A stretch of 64,000 nucleotides of DNA from Clostridium sp. JN-1. Lineage in GTDB: Bacteria; Bacillota; Clostridia; Clostridiales; Clostridiaceae. The position numbers and the translations under genes are program-made. Position 1 is the stretch's first letter, and each line of letters begins with the position of its first letter. The DNA is taken from assembly GCF_003718715.1 (NCBI RefSeq), contig NZ_CP033465.1, positions 2,232,001 through 2,296,000 of the forward strand, read 5' to 3'. A model generated the notes under the pieces. It saw nothing but the letters and a program-made list of their open reading frames with translations. It did not search any database and had not been told where the DNA came from. This document shows, piece after piece, positions 28,426 to 37,018 of the stretch.

Positions 28426-28586
28426 CTACCTTATATTGGCATCTCTTTTGATTTATTGGATACTTATAAACTATATGAAATAAAGTTGTTTTTGAAAATT
28501 CAATAACATGGTATATCATGTAACTGATGGTGTATGATATAGTAGTAAAATGTTACAAGCTAAATAAAATTCTATTATAGTAAGGG

Positions 28587-29184
28587 ATGAATATTTAAGA
28601 AATTAGTATGGAAAGGAAAATTAAATGATGAGAATTTATCCAAAAGCACCATACCAGAAAATGCAACTTATTTTTATGATACAAAATTTAAATTTGAAGA
28701 ATATATTGCTGTTGTTCCAATTATTTTATTAGCACTAACTCTTTTATTTATAAAATATAAATTTGTTAAACACAGAATCACATTCTCATATTTCGGATAT
28801 TTCTTAGGGATAATATTATGCGTTTTTTCTTTAATAATCCATGAATTTTTACATGCTGTTGCTTTTCCTGCAAAATCTAAAGTAGAATTGTTTTATTGTA
28901 AGACTGGTCTAGGTGTTATAACAACTTATCCAACTCCAAAACGGCGATACACTTTTGCTGTATTTCTACCATCCTTTATATTAGGAATCATACCTTTTAT
29001 CATTTGGCTATTTATCCCTTTAACTTATGATACATTAAATACTGTAATATATGTATTTGGTTTGGGCAATCTAGGTGTATCAACTGTTGATTTTGACACT
29101 ATAGTTCATGCAATTATAGAAGTACTAAAAGGAGCAGTCATTCAAAGTTCTGGAGTAGATAGCTTTTGGTATATTCCAAATTGA
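28587..29184 (+). pseudogene. DUF3267-type zincin membrane peptidase with start-proximal frameshift
   Basis: A TAAGGG site precedes ATG AAT ATT, which then meets TAA; skipping one T gives MNIKKLVWKGKLNDENLSKS and an open frame of ~197 codons to 29184. The product has hydrophobic helices and the metallopeptidase motif IIHEFLHAVAF (HExxH). DUF3267 proteins are putative membrane zinc peptidases of unknown role. Apart from the one-base shift after codon 3 the gene looks intact, so it is either freshly broken, a sequencing error, or restarted at a later codon (an in-frame ATG does not occur before residue ~98). Confidence 0.7.
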
Positions 29185-29363
29185 TAAGTTATAATTTTCA
29201 TTATATCAATTTCATATATTCATATTTTCCATATAGTTCATATAATCAATTTTAATATGCTATGACATGTTTCTTTGTAATATATTCAATAATTACTTCT
29301 TCATCACAAGCAATTCTTAGATTTTCTTTCCTACTTAAATATAAAAATAGCTGTAAATACAAA

Positions 29364-29390
29364 AAGGGAGACGAACGCATCCGACTCCCT
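29364..29390 (-). terminator. terminator of the Abi gene
   Basis: On the minus strand AGGGAG and CTCCCT pair around a 14-base loop and are followed by TTTTTGTA. Confidence 0.65.
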
Positions 29391-29469
29391 AAAATATAAG
29401 TCCGCAAACTTATATCTCAATTCTTAATTATATTATACTCAAACGCACTAAAATATGCAACTTTTTTTC

Positions 29470-30462
29470 TCAACTTTTTATATAAGTTCTTAATACAGAT
29501 ATTTTCCTAATAGTATCTGGATGGACTATCATTGTATATATATTACTAGGAACATCCTTTTTTAAGTCCTTTAAACTTTTTTCAAATGAACTTATTAAAT
29601 TTAAAATTTTATATTTGGGCAGCTTGAATTTTTTCAACATATACGCTATTAAAATAACATAATCAGCTAAGGATTTAAAATTTACATAATTTACACCAAC
29701 TTCATGAGTTAAACACACTTGAATTGGTCTTGTAATAATTGACTTTCTAAACCTTGTATCAAATACAACGTCATTATGTGCTACTGCATTTCTTAAATCT
29801 TTAATCACATAAATTATTTGATAAATTAATGTAATATTTGTATCACCAGATAAATCTAACCCTATGTATTGAGATATTTTTTCTCTAGTATCTTGGTTTA
29901 AACAAGACACAAACATTCCAAAGTCTCCTAATGTCAATATCTCAAATATAGCCCAAATTGGGACATCACTATAATTAATATTATTATAGAAATGTGTTAC
30001 TATTTTATTTTCCCTTTCATATGCATGCAATAAAGAAGATCGTATTTTATTTTGCAGTGCCATTTTTTTTCTCTGTATTTTACTTTTTTGTTCCACTGTA
30101 GTTCCTGATGGAGCAGTTCCATACCCTGGCATTAATTTACTAAAAACAACGTTAAATTCATGTGAATTAGCCCCCTTGAGTATAACTTCAAGAGTTACGT
30201 TCTTTAATGCTGTTTCTATAAACATCAAATGCTGATAAAAAAGTGATTTAATATTACTATCATAATTTATTATAGCTATAACCTGTTTATAATCATTAAA
30301 TGGTATTCTATTTCCTCTTGAAGAAAAAAATCTGAAGCCTTTATATCCATGATAATATCCATAGTTAACTAATTGTCTTTTTTGGTAGCTCCCTTCTATT
30401 TCTATCCCTGAATCTCTAAGATGTCTCATTAATCCATTAGTTGTTAAATATCGTTTTAACAT
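29470..30462 (-). CDS. Abi_2 (AbiD/AbiF-like) abortive-infection protein
   Basis: This 330-aa protein has the Abi_2 pattern: N-terminal TTNGLMRHLRDSGIEIE and RQLVNYGYYHGYKGF, then IINYDSNIKSLFYQHLMFIE. The HEPN-type catalytic motif RNAVAHND (R-x4-H) lies at ~235-243, so it is probably an RNase-like toxin that halts growth when phage infects. Family members in lactococci (AbiD, AbiF) give phage resistance. It stands alone with its own terminator and no recognisable antitoxin. The phage trigger is unknown. Confidence 0.85.
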   Translation of the reverse strand: MLKRYLTTNGLMRHLRDSGIEIEGSYQKRQLVNYGYYHGYKGFRFFSSRGNRIPFNDYKQVIAIINYDSNIKSLFYQHLMFIETALKNVTLEVILKGANSHEFNVVFSKLMPGYGTAPSGTTVEQKSKIQRKKMALQNKIRSSLLHAYERENKIVTHFYNNINYSDVPIWAIFEILTLGDFGMFVSCLNQDTREKISQYIGLDLSGDTNITLIYQIIYVIKDLRNAVAHNDVVFDTRFRKSIITRPIQVCLTHEVGVNYVNFKSLADYVILIAYMLKKFKLPKYKILNLISSFEKSLKDLKKDVPSNIYTMIVHPDTIRKISVLRTYIKS

Positions 30463-30690
30463 ATTTACCCCACACTATCTTCTGCTATTACTCTAATTTT
30501 ACTATTCTTCTACATAATATTATATTATTTTAACGCTAATAAAAAAAGTGGTATTTCAAAAAAACAGAGATTTAGCATCAAAACTTTTTAAAGGCTCGCT
30601 TGAAGTTGTACATTTTGTATCTAAGACCGATCCCTAATAGTATTGTTATTCTGTTTGTCATCTACCACATCAGCAACATTTTTACTTGCA

Positions 30691-31021
30691 TCAAAGGTTG
30701 GGGCAACAAAATCTGACTCTTCTTAACCTTTGAATTAATTTTTTCAAAGATAGTTTTTGTATCTGTTTTAGACATTTTTTTATTACTCCTTCCTTCTTTC
30801 CTTCAAATGAAATTATTGCAGCAGAACTAAACACTTCTTCTGGGCTGCGATAACCTTTTATAACTTGGTCATATGCATCATTAAGTCCTGACTCATGCCC
30901 TAAATATGGATACCAACCAATACATGCAATCGGTACATTATGACAAATTAAAAAGCCCTCTGGAGTTTTAGTCATTTTTGGGCTAATCTAAGAGCCACAA
31001 ATCTTTTGCTTTTTTATTCAT
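30691..31021 (-). pseudogene. phage DUF2213-like protein, frameshifted and truncated
   Basis: The gene seems to begin at MNKKAKDLWLL (31021, with TAGAGGAAA upstream) and hits a stop; the main frame then continues in another phase as MTKTPEGFLICHNVPIACIG with EVFSSAAIISFEGKK, which matches the N-terminus of DUF2213 proteins from phage head modules. After the GKK the frame shifts again into low-complexity basic sequence. Full-length relatives are several hundred residues long. It is part of a prophage graveyard reaching to the tRNA fragment at 31996. Confidence 0.65.
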
Positions 31022-31076
31022 AGTTTCCTCTAAATAAAAAAGCACCTACAAATCGCAAGTACTTCTTAATATAATT

Positions 31077-31199
31077 CTATTTTTCTGTTATTTCAAAAGC
31101 TTCAGGTGGATACAAGTAATCTCCTACAGATAAAACATTATATACTTTATTATTTAGCAGCACTAAAGGGTCGTTTTCACCAGTATACTTAACTTTCAT
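31077..31199 (-). CDS. small phage-type protein, 40 aa
   Basis: The product reads MKVKYTGENDPLVLLNNKVY with a C-terminal DYLYPPEAFEITEK. The beginning and end resemble small beta-rich proteins common in Firmicute prophages whose central part (DESGE-like) seems to be missing, so an internal deletion is possible. It has a weak AGAGGCGG site upstream. The function is unknown; the neighbours are phage remnants. Confidence 0.5.
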   Translation of the reverse strand: MKVKYTGENDPLVLLNNKVYNVLSVGDYLYPPEAFEITEK

Positions 31200-31268
31200 T
31201 ACTTACGCCGCCTCTTAACTTTTATTTTAATCATACTTTAACACCATAACTAAATTAGAATAGCCATG

Positions 31269-31481
31269 TTATTTAAATAATTTTTTTATTAAATCAAAAA
31301 CTCCTATGTTTATTTTTCTGTAAACTTTATTATATGCAGCTTTCTTAGGATTATTAACCCACCCCATACCTTTCTTCCCGTACAATGGGTTTACACTCCT
31401 TTTAATTGCTCTTTTAGCTCTTCCTGTTGTTCTTGCCTTTAAACTTCTTTTAACGCTTGGTTTCCTTACACCCATTTTCAT
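31269..31481 (-). CDS. small basic phage-associated protein, 70 aa
   Basis: The product begins MKMGVRKPSVKRSLKARTTG and includes NPLYGKKGMGWVNNPKKAAY. It is very rich in Lys and Arg, suggesting nucleic-acid binding. The frame extends three codons further up, but that ATG touches the AGAGGTG site; the ATG eleven bases downstream is preferred. Similar short basic proteins occur in Firmicute genomes near phage genes without known function. It looks intact while its neighbours are broken. Confidence 0.55.
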   Translation of the reverse strand: MKMGVRKPSVKRSLKARTTGRAKRAIKRSVNPLYGKKGMGWVNNPKKAAYNKVYRKINIGVFDLIKKLFK

Positions 31482-31554
31482 AGATAGCATTCACCTCTAA
31501 TTTAATTTTCTATATTAAAAGAAGATTTCCTGCTAATATCGAATAACAAAAATA

Positions 31555-31919
31555 TCAACGATTTATCAGTTTTACTTCATCATTTTCAACTTCAAAAATC
31601 AAAAAATCATTATCCTCTTCAACACATTCTTTCTCATACCTAAATGTTCTATCTTTTAACATTTCAAACCAATTTGTTTCCTTATTAAGTTCAAAAACTG
31701 GACATTCTTCATACCTAACATCACCAATATATATAGCTCTAATTTTTGATTCTTTATGAAGTGATTTAGGCGTTCTCAATTTAAACTGACCCGAAAAATT
31801 TTCTTCTTCCAATGGCTCAGGTATCAATATTCCATCTTCAAGTGCCACTTCAAGCCAGCTTTTTTTGCATCATTTAAAATATCTATCCCTTTACTAATTG
31901 TATCTGCATGTGATAAAAA
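31555..31919 (-). pseudogene. chimeric remnant of a HicB-type antitoxin
   Basis: Upstream codons read LSHADTISKGIDILNDAKK, then a one-base loss in a run of A shifts the frame, after which SWLEVALEDGILIPEP and SGQFKLRTPKSLHKE follow: the HicB antitoxin core. Immediately after SLHKE the sequence changes to an unrelated acidic stretch (YIGDVRYEECPVFELN to the end), so the HicB C-terminus has been replaced by another gene's tail. No hicA toxin is visible next to it. The 97-codon open part could still be translated from GTG, but without a good binding site. Confidence 0.6.
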
Positions 31920-31995
31920 CAAATTAGATGATAAGAAATGTACTTATTTAAGATAAAAATAAAAAAGCACTAAATCTAGTGTTTTCAATGTCTTA

Positions 31996-32034
31996 TGGTA
32001 CACCTAGTGGGAGTCGAACCCACGACCTCTGGAT
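31996..32034 (-). tRNA. tRNA 3'-end fragment (Arg-like), probable attachment site
   Basis: On the minus strand the sequence gives AATCCAGAGGTCG, the T arm GTGGGTTCGACTCCCAC and the acceptor end TAGGTGTACCA with encoded CCA. The 5' half of a tRNA is absent: upstream the sequence turns into a dispersed repeat at TTTGACT. Such 3' halves are left by tyrosine-integrase elements that insert in tRNA genes, so this marks an island or prophage end. The tRNA type is guessed from the 3' arm alone. Confidence 0.7.
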
Positions 32035-32275
32035 TTGACTAAAATGCCTTTACCTAATTTTATCCATCTCCGTAGCGGTTGATATATCTAGGATTGCGGT
32101 ATTGCTTGTACCTTTTATCTCCTTAAAAGTACGCACTTTTTTCTCCCGGTTGTGTTACGGTTGTGTTACAGATTAAATATTAAATTTAGATATTTTATTA
32201 AAAATTTCTTACATATTTTAGTAATAATTATATAAACAATATTGATGTATAAAAATACTGATTAGTGCATAAATT
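32034..32275. repeat. direct repeat R1, copy 1
   Basis: About 240 bp starting TTTGACTAAAATGCC are nearly the same as 38362-38591. Shared landmarks are CTAATTTTATCCATCTCCG, GGTATTGCTTGTACC and AACAATATTGATGTATAAAA. Copy 1 carries the 11-bp word GGTTGTGTTAC twice in tandem, copy 2 once; such short repeats next to a tRNA core could be integrase arm sites. It lies between the tRNA fragment and the stop of the 178-aa gene. Confidence 0.8.
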
Positions 32276-32281
32276 TAAATT

Positions 32282-32818
32282 TTAGCAAGTTAAGTAAGAT
32301 ACAATCTCCCAAGCATAATCCTTTTCTTTCTTTTCCCAAACCAAAGAAATCTCTATATATTTTCTAAAGTTTCTGTCTCTATATTCTGATGGATTATCTT
32401 TAATTTTAAAGATATACCCTCTTTTGGTAATATCTATTGTATCATAAGGCAATTCATATTGGGTATGGTTCATATCTTTTGGTAATTCATCTTGAGAATA
32501 ACCTTCTTCTATAGAATCTGAATCAGGTGCTCCAATTCCAATTGTATAATCACCAATTTCCCCGACAATATTAAGAGTATTTTTACCCCCGCCATCATTA
32601 ACCATTTCACCATTATCTAGTTCGCATGAAATTATATCACCTACCGAAAAAAGAGTTAAATCTAAGAAAATTTTATAGCACCCTTCCGGATGAACTGTCT
32701 TATTTCCATTCAACCAAAATCTATTATATGCACTCTCTTCTATAGAGAAAGAACAAATTTTAGAATTTTTATATACTTTAAATGATCCGGCAGGAGTTTC
32801 AAATTTATCTATAATCAT
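32282..32818 (-). CDS. hypothetical protein, 178 aa
   Basis: The product starts MIIDKFETPAGSFKVYKNSK and ends with VWEKKEKDYAWEIVSYLTC. It is acidic, rich in Gly, Asp and aromatic residues, has no signal peptide or membrane helix, and seems to be a beta-rich soluble protein. The start has AAGGAGAAG upstream. I do not recognise a family. The interrupted gene next upstream may have been its operon partner, which would fit an effector/immunity or toxin/antitoxin pair, but nothing in the sequence proves this. Confidence 0.65.
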   Translation of the reverse strand: MIIDKFETPAGSFKVYKNSKICSFSIEESAYNRFWLNGNKTVHPEGCYKIFLDLTLFSVGDIISCELDNGEMVNDGGGKNTLNIVGEIGDYTIGIGAPDSDSIEEGYSQDELPKDMNHTQYELPYDTIDITKRGYIFKIKDNPSEYRDRNFRKYIEISLVWEKKEKDYAWEIVSYLTC

Positions 32819-32834
32819 AAATCTTCTCCTTATT

Positions 32835-33212
32835 TTACAAATCTATTAACTTATCATATACTTCATTAATCTCTTTTCTAAATAGTTTTTCTTTCATAAA
32901 ATCATCTAATCCTGATTCGTGTATATAATACAAACATGCATCAGGAACTACTTCAGTAAATATCTTACTAAAACGGTTATAATATCTTTCTAGTAAATTT
33001 CAACACATTGAATAGCATGTTTCTGAAAGTTGATAATATTCTTCTTTGTTTATATTACTTTTCAAATGATCTCTCATATATTGAATAAAAGTATTCTTAT
33101 AGAATAATACCTTCTCTTGCACCTTTAATCTCCATGGAAATTGGAGATTTGTCTCTTTGATCAAAAGAAGCACTAGGACATATTCTGAAATATCCTTATT
33201 CGCATAAAACAT
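32835..33212 (-). pseudogene. hypothetical protein gene interrupted by an in-frame TGA
   Basis: The first 70 codons end ...LSETCYSMC and then TGA, and the same frame continues without further stops as NLLERYYNRFSKIFTEVVPD to TAA at 32835. The total would be 125 aa, and the part after the stop has normal protein character (charged helices, aromatic residues), so a single substitution has created the stop. No family is recognised. It precedes the 178-aa gene. Readthrough or selenocysteine is unlikely because no stem-loop of that type is evident. Confidence 0.55.
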
Positions 33213-33309
33213 TGTCGGATAACATCACTTTTAACGTAGAGTTTCTCTGATTATTATCACCATTATAGGAATCTTTAGCATCTTCCTTTTCAACCTTACG
33301 ATAAAGTTC

Positions 33310-34281
33310 TTACTTTTTATACTCCTCTTTTAACTGCTTAAATATATCTTGCCTTAGTTTTATTAATGGCTCTGATGGTATATCCTTTCCCATGAAGCTA
33401 AACCATGTACTGAATATATCAAATGGTACACTTAAACCATAAGTTGCTTCATATACTTTATTCCCAAATTCAAAATATTCTTCTGCATATTTCTTGACTT
33501 CAGAAGCTTCATCTAAATGAGCTTGATATACCTTGTCAAGCTTAAATACCTCTACAGAAGCTTCAGCTCTTTTGTTATTTTTAGTATCTATTGTTATCTC
33601 TGATACTCGTTCACTTGTTTCTAATGGTATTTTAAAGACTAAGCTATCACTTGAATCCTCATATGGATATAAATGTTTTTTATTTTTTTTCCCTTTCATT
33701 CTTGAATTACATACACTACAGCTTGGTATTAAATTAAAAATGTTCATTTGTAATATTGGATACTCTACTTTAGGGTAGTAATGATCTGCATCTGCTGTAG
33801 TTTTCATGTCATCTGCTTCACTTTCATAAGAAGTTATGTACTGCCTATTACAATACGGACATACTTTAGCCCCTAAACTTGTGATGAATTTATGTCTGCT
33901 CCATTGCCTACCATTGCTTAGCTTTGTTCCTGAGTTGAATCCTCCATAATTAAATATTGAGTTTAAATCTTTACGTATAGCTTCAATTGTTCTTTTATGC
34001 TTTTTTGAATTGCTAAACTCAAAGCCGTATATCCTAAAAAAAGTATTGTTAAATTTATCTACTATATTTTTTAAATTCGCTGATAAGCAATAGTTTACTA
34101 AAGAATCTTTCCTCTTTTCTGGTGTGTCTCCAAATAAACTCATTAAAAACTTACGCTTTTTAATCATTTTTTTTTCCTTAATTTTTGCCTCTAACTTTGG
34201 CAAAGATTCTTGTTCAATATATTCTCTATGATTATCATTTATCTGTTTCCTCGTTGTCGCCGATACTTCAATCTTTACCAT
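33310..34281 (-). CDS. HNH nuclease, Septu PtuB-like
   Basis: This 323-aa protein has a zinc-framed HNH core at residues ~140-195: KVCPYCNRQYI, then ADADHYYPKVEYP (the DH of HNH), then IPSCSVCNSRMKGKKN. The start codon overlaps the end of the ATPase gene (ATGGTAA), so translation is coupled. ATPase plus HNH nuclease in this order is the Septu defence arrangement (PtuA-PtuB). PtuB is predicted to cut DNA or RNA when PtuA detects infection. HNH partners of retron ATPases look alike, but no reverse transcriptase is present here. Confidence 0.8.
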   Translation of the reverse strand: MVKIEVSATTRKQINDNHREYIEQESLPKLEAKIKEKKMIKKRKFLMSLFGDTPEKRKDSLVNYCLSANLKNIVDKFNNTFFRIYGFEFSNSKKHKRTIEAIRKDLNSIFNYGGFNSGTKLSNGRQWSRHKFITSLGAKVCPYCNRQYITSYESEADDMKTTADADHYYPKVEYPILQMNIFNLIPSCSVCNSRMKGKKNKKHLYPYEDSSDSLVFKIPLETSERVSEITIDTKNNKRAEASVEVFKLDKVYQAHLDEASEVKKYAEEYFEFGNKVYEATYGLSVPFDIFSTWFSFMGKDIPSEPLIKLRQDIFKQLKEEYKK

Positions 34282-36227
34282 TTAATATCCCTGCCTTCTT
34301 CTACTGCTTTAATATAAATAGGATATGACTTCAGCTTTTCTCTAAGAAATTTATCTCCTATATTATCAATAATATACACCAGCTTTTTCTGATCTACTAT
34401 ACCTAAATCAATGTTCCTTATGTTATCTATTGCCCATTGAATTTGTTTCCTTGCTATTGCTCCTATGCTTCCTTGTTCCATGAAAAATGAATCATAAAAC
34501 AATGTGCTAATATTTGCTCCAAAAGTAAGCTTATCCTTAGCCGTTGTTTCAAATGGCTTTTGCAAATAAATGATGTTATCCTTCGGTATATCTGATAGAA
34601 TAATTGGTGAATGTGTAGCTATTACCAATTGAACCTTCTTTTTATTAAATTGCTTAGATTCATTTATCCATGTGGTAATGTGTGTTAATATGTCTTGCTG
34701 CCATTTAGGGTGTAGAAAGGCATCTATTTCATCTATTATCAATAATATGCTTCCACTTGTTTTCTTCTTTAGTGCTGAATAAACAGTAGCAAATATGTTT
34801 ATCATTGCTACTTCACCAGAAGACATATGGGGAGGTATAATATTAAGCATTCTTCCGTATACAGTTTCTTCGTTATTATAGTGCTCAATTATTAATTCAA
34901 TGAGTTGTGTAAATCCAAAGTTGATTGTCTGAGCAATCTCTATATTTGCAATGGTATTATAATCATTTAAAAAGTTTTTAACCTGTCTATACCACATTGA
35001 CTCTCGTAGTGGCTGCATATTTCCATCTTTTAACTCAATAAACTCTCTTATCAGATTAAGATCAACACCTTGTACATTTCTTATCTTTCTAATTAACTCT
35101 TTCTTAGGTGCATTTTCATCATTATCTGCTATTTGTTCTAATATTTTCTCAAATGCTTCCCTACTACTAAGGCTAATATGATCTTTTTCAAGTACTTCAA
35201 AGTTAATATTTTTATTTTTATATCCTGAAGTAAATATATTTAGGAACAACACAATTTCACAGAGTATATTTAAATACATCTGCTGCCAATGATTTTCTTT
35301 AAAGTACCTTTTTATGTGATCATAAATACACCTTCTGATAAACATAACTGCCTGATTAAATGGGCTTTGTCCAAAAAAGTTTTCCTGAAACTTAACGTAT
35401 TCACCAAATTCTGTTATATTCAGCTTAAAATCTTTCATAACAGGTAATAGTTTTACTATTGCACCTAGGAAGTATCTTACTGCTATTAAAAAATTATAGC
35501 TTATAGCTGTGGCATATGGTGTTTTAAAATCTGTGGTCATATTTTGGGCATATTGATTAATTGCATCTAACAGTATCGCTCCACCATCAGCCTTACCTGC
35601 TCCGTAATGACTTTTCAGTTTTGTAAATGCCCTTTGTAATGAAAGCATTGGTGTATAACAGAGTGACTTATGTATTTTCCCTATACTAAACTCTGATAGT
35701 CCTTGGTTATTCATTACATTACTTATCTCAAAAGCATTTGTAAAATATACTGCTGTTATATCATGCTCTTGCTCTGCTTTAATTAATTCTTCTTTTTGTA
35801 TTGCCTTTAAATTTATGAGTTCTATTTCTATTCCTTCTGGATTATTAATTATTGGTTCATCACGCAAATAGTAGTGTATAATAAGTTTGCTTCGTTCACC
35901 TTTCTGATTGCTACCTCTCTCATAAACCAAAATTCTCTTCTTATCATTAGATACATATTTTTTATTTTCATAACACGGTTGTACACCATCACATTTATCA
36001 TATAAATATCTTGCTATTGTTGTCTTTCCTGCCCCATTTTTCCCTACTATCGCTGTTATATCAAGAATGTTATTTCCATAAAAGTTATCTATATAGCCCT
36101 CGTTTTTAGATATATTCAGTCTGTTAAACTCTATATCAAAATCAATATGATAAGAGCTTGAAATATTAAAGGATTGATTCTTAATCATATTCCTATAATT
36201 TTCTACCCACAAGAACAGTAACTTCAT
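34275..36227 (-). CDS. AAA/ABC-type ATPase, Septu PtuA-like
   Basis: The 650-aa ATPase has Walker A AIVGKNGAGKTTIARYLY (~60-75), an inserted helical region, an ABC-type signature PPHMSSGEVAMINIF (~465) and Walker B ILLIIDEIDAFLHPKWQQ (~495), followed by an H-loop ATHSPIILSDIP. This layout (an OLD/SMC-like ATPase without its own TOPRIM domain) fits PtuA. The ATG has GAGGAGCAAAGCGT upstream. It forms an operon with the HNH gene. The length is somewhat above the first described PtuA proteins. Confidence 0.8.
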   Translation of the reverse strand: MKLLFLWVENYRNMIKNQSFNISSSYHIDFDIEFNRLNISKNEGYIDNFYGNNILDITAIVGKNGAGKTTIARYLYDKCDGVQPCYENKKYVSNDKKRILVYERGSNQKGERSKLIIHYYLRDEPIINNPEGIEIELINLKAIQKEELIKAEQEHDITAVYFTNAFEISNVMNNQGLSEFSIGKIHKSLCYTPMLSLQRAFTKLKSHYGAGKADGGAILLDAINQYAQNMTTDFKTPYATAISYNFLIAVRYFLGAIVKLLPVMKDFKLNITEFGEYVKFQENFFGQSPFNQAVMFIRRCIYDHIKRYFKENHWQQMYLNILCEIVLFLNIFTSGYKNKNINFEVLEKDHISLSSREAFEKILEQIADNDENAPKKELIRKIRNVQGVDLNLIREFIELKDGNMQPLRESMWYRQVKNFLNDYNTIANIEIAQTINFGFTQLIELIIEHYNNEETVYGRMLNIIPPHMSSGEVAMINIFATVYSALKKKTSGSILLIIDEIDAFLHPKWQQDILTHITTWINESKQFNKKKVQLVIATHSPIILSDIPKDNIIYLQKPFETTAKDKLTFGANISTLFYDSFFMEQGSIGAIARKQIQWAIDNIRNIDLGIVDQKKLVYIIDNIGDKFLREKLKSYPIYIKAVEEGRDIKW

Positions 36228-36302
36228 ACGCTTTGCTCCTCTGCTTTATTATTTTCTATTACGTTTTATCACAATAAACTCAAATTCTGATTTGTCGTTA
36301 TT

Positions 36303-36542
36303 TCAATTATCCATACAAATTACTATTATCAATATGTTATACAAATAATTTTTTCTTATTTCGCCATTATTATTGGACTTTTTATCCTTTTTATAATGAT
36401 TCATACTTAAAAATATATAAAATACTCCTAAAAGTCCAAAAGTAATTCCTATAAGATATTTTTTATCAATCAGATTCATTATAGCTACAAATAAGAAACA
36501 AATGCTTGAAAATAGCCATAATTTCCATGATTCTATATTCAA
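36303..36542 (-). CDS. small membrane protein, 79 aa
   Basis: The protein has two hydrophobic helices (LWLFSSICFLFVAIMNLI and LIGITFGLLGVFYIFLSM) and a Lys/Asn-rich tail ending in another short hydrophobic stretch. The start is TTG, fixed by AAAGGAGG eight to nine bases upstream. It lies 75 bp upstream of the Septu-like ATPase in the same direction, so it may belong to the system as a membrane-bound partner, or be an independent gene. No family is recognised. Confidence 0.6.
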   Translation of the reverse strand: MNIESWKLWLFSSICFLFVAIMNLIDKKYLIGITFGLLGVFYIFLSMNHYKKDKKSNNNGEIRKNYLYNILIIVICMDN

Positions 36543-36731
36543 AATTGTGTCCTCCTTTAAAGCTTAACTATTAGTACTATATCATAGTTTGTTTGTTAAA
36601 TAATCATACTATAATTAATATTATCTTGAAATTAATAAATCATTGCTACACATTTAATTGTGATCCTTAATTATTTGTTGGTACTTATTATATTATATTT
36701 TTCAAACTGATTCATTGAAACTAATCAAGAT

Positions 36732-37018
36732 AATCTGTAGCACTGGTCAAGCTTTAAACTCTTCGCACACTCAGACAAAAAGCTTGACCAGTGCCTTTAA
36801 TTTTAATGGGATACTCCGCCCCAAACCAAGGAAGTAATACTCCTCCGTCTTATAGTCTTATACTAGGCTCGGATTTCCTCGCAATGAAACTTTGTACAAG
36901 CACTTTCTTTTTCACTTACTTCATCAATAATCATTAAAAATAAGATATTTCATAAATGCATATATAGTACTTAGTTCTACAGCGTTCAAAACAAAGGCTA
37001 GTCCAAAGACAAATTATA
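36732..37018 (+). repeat. dispersed element R3, copy 1 (decayed)
   Basis: It begins with a hairpin, CACTGGTCAAGCTTT/AAAGCTTGACCAGTG, with loop containing CTTCGCACACTCAGAC, and ends GGCTAGTCCAAAGACAAATT. Copy 2 is at 40043-40324 and an inverted, diverged copy 3 at 47222-47497. Relative to the others it has an insertion near TCTTATAGTCTTATAC that destroys the frame shared by copies 2 and 3. Its right end supplies the stop codon of the DUF3883 gene. Confidence 0.8.

Noticed and set aside
32034-32175. Group II intron boundary, because the minus strand contains GTGCG followed by a purine-rich tract
   Set aside because: No domain V sequence, no reverse transcriptase and no intron-like length are present.
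32835-33212. Selenoprotein with UGA recoding
   Set aside because: The residues around TGA do not resemble a redox site and no SECIS-like stem was seen; a nonsense mutation is simpler.
33310-36227. Retron with ATPase/HNH effector
   Set aside because: No reverse transcriptase gene is near, so Septu is the better match.
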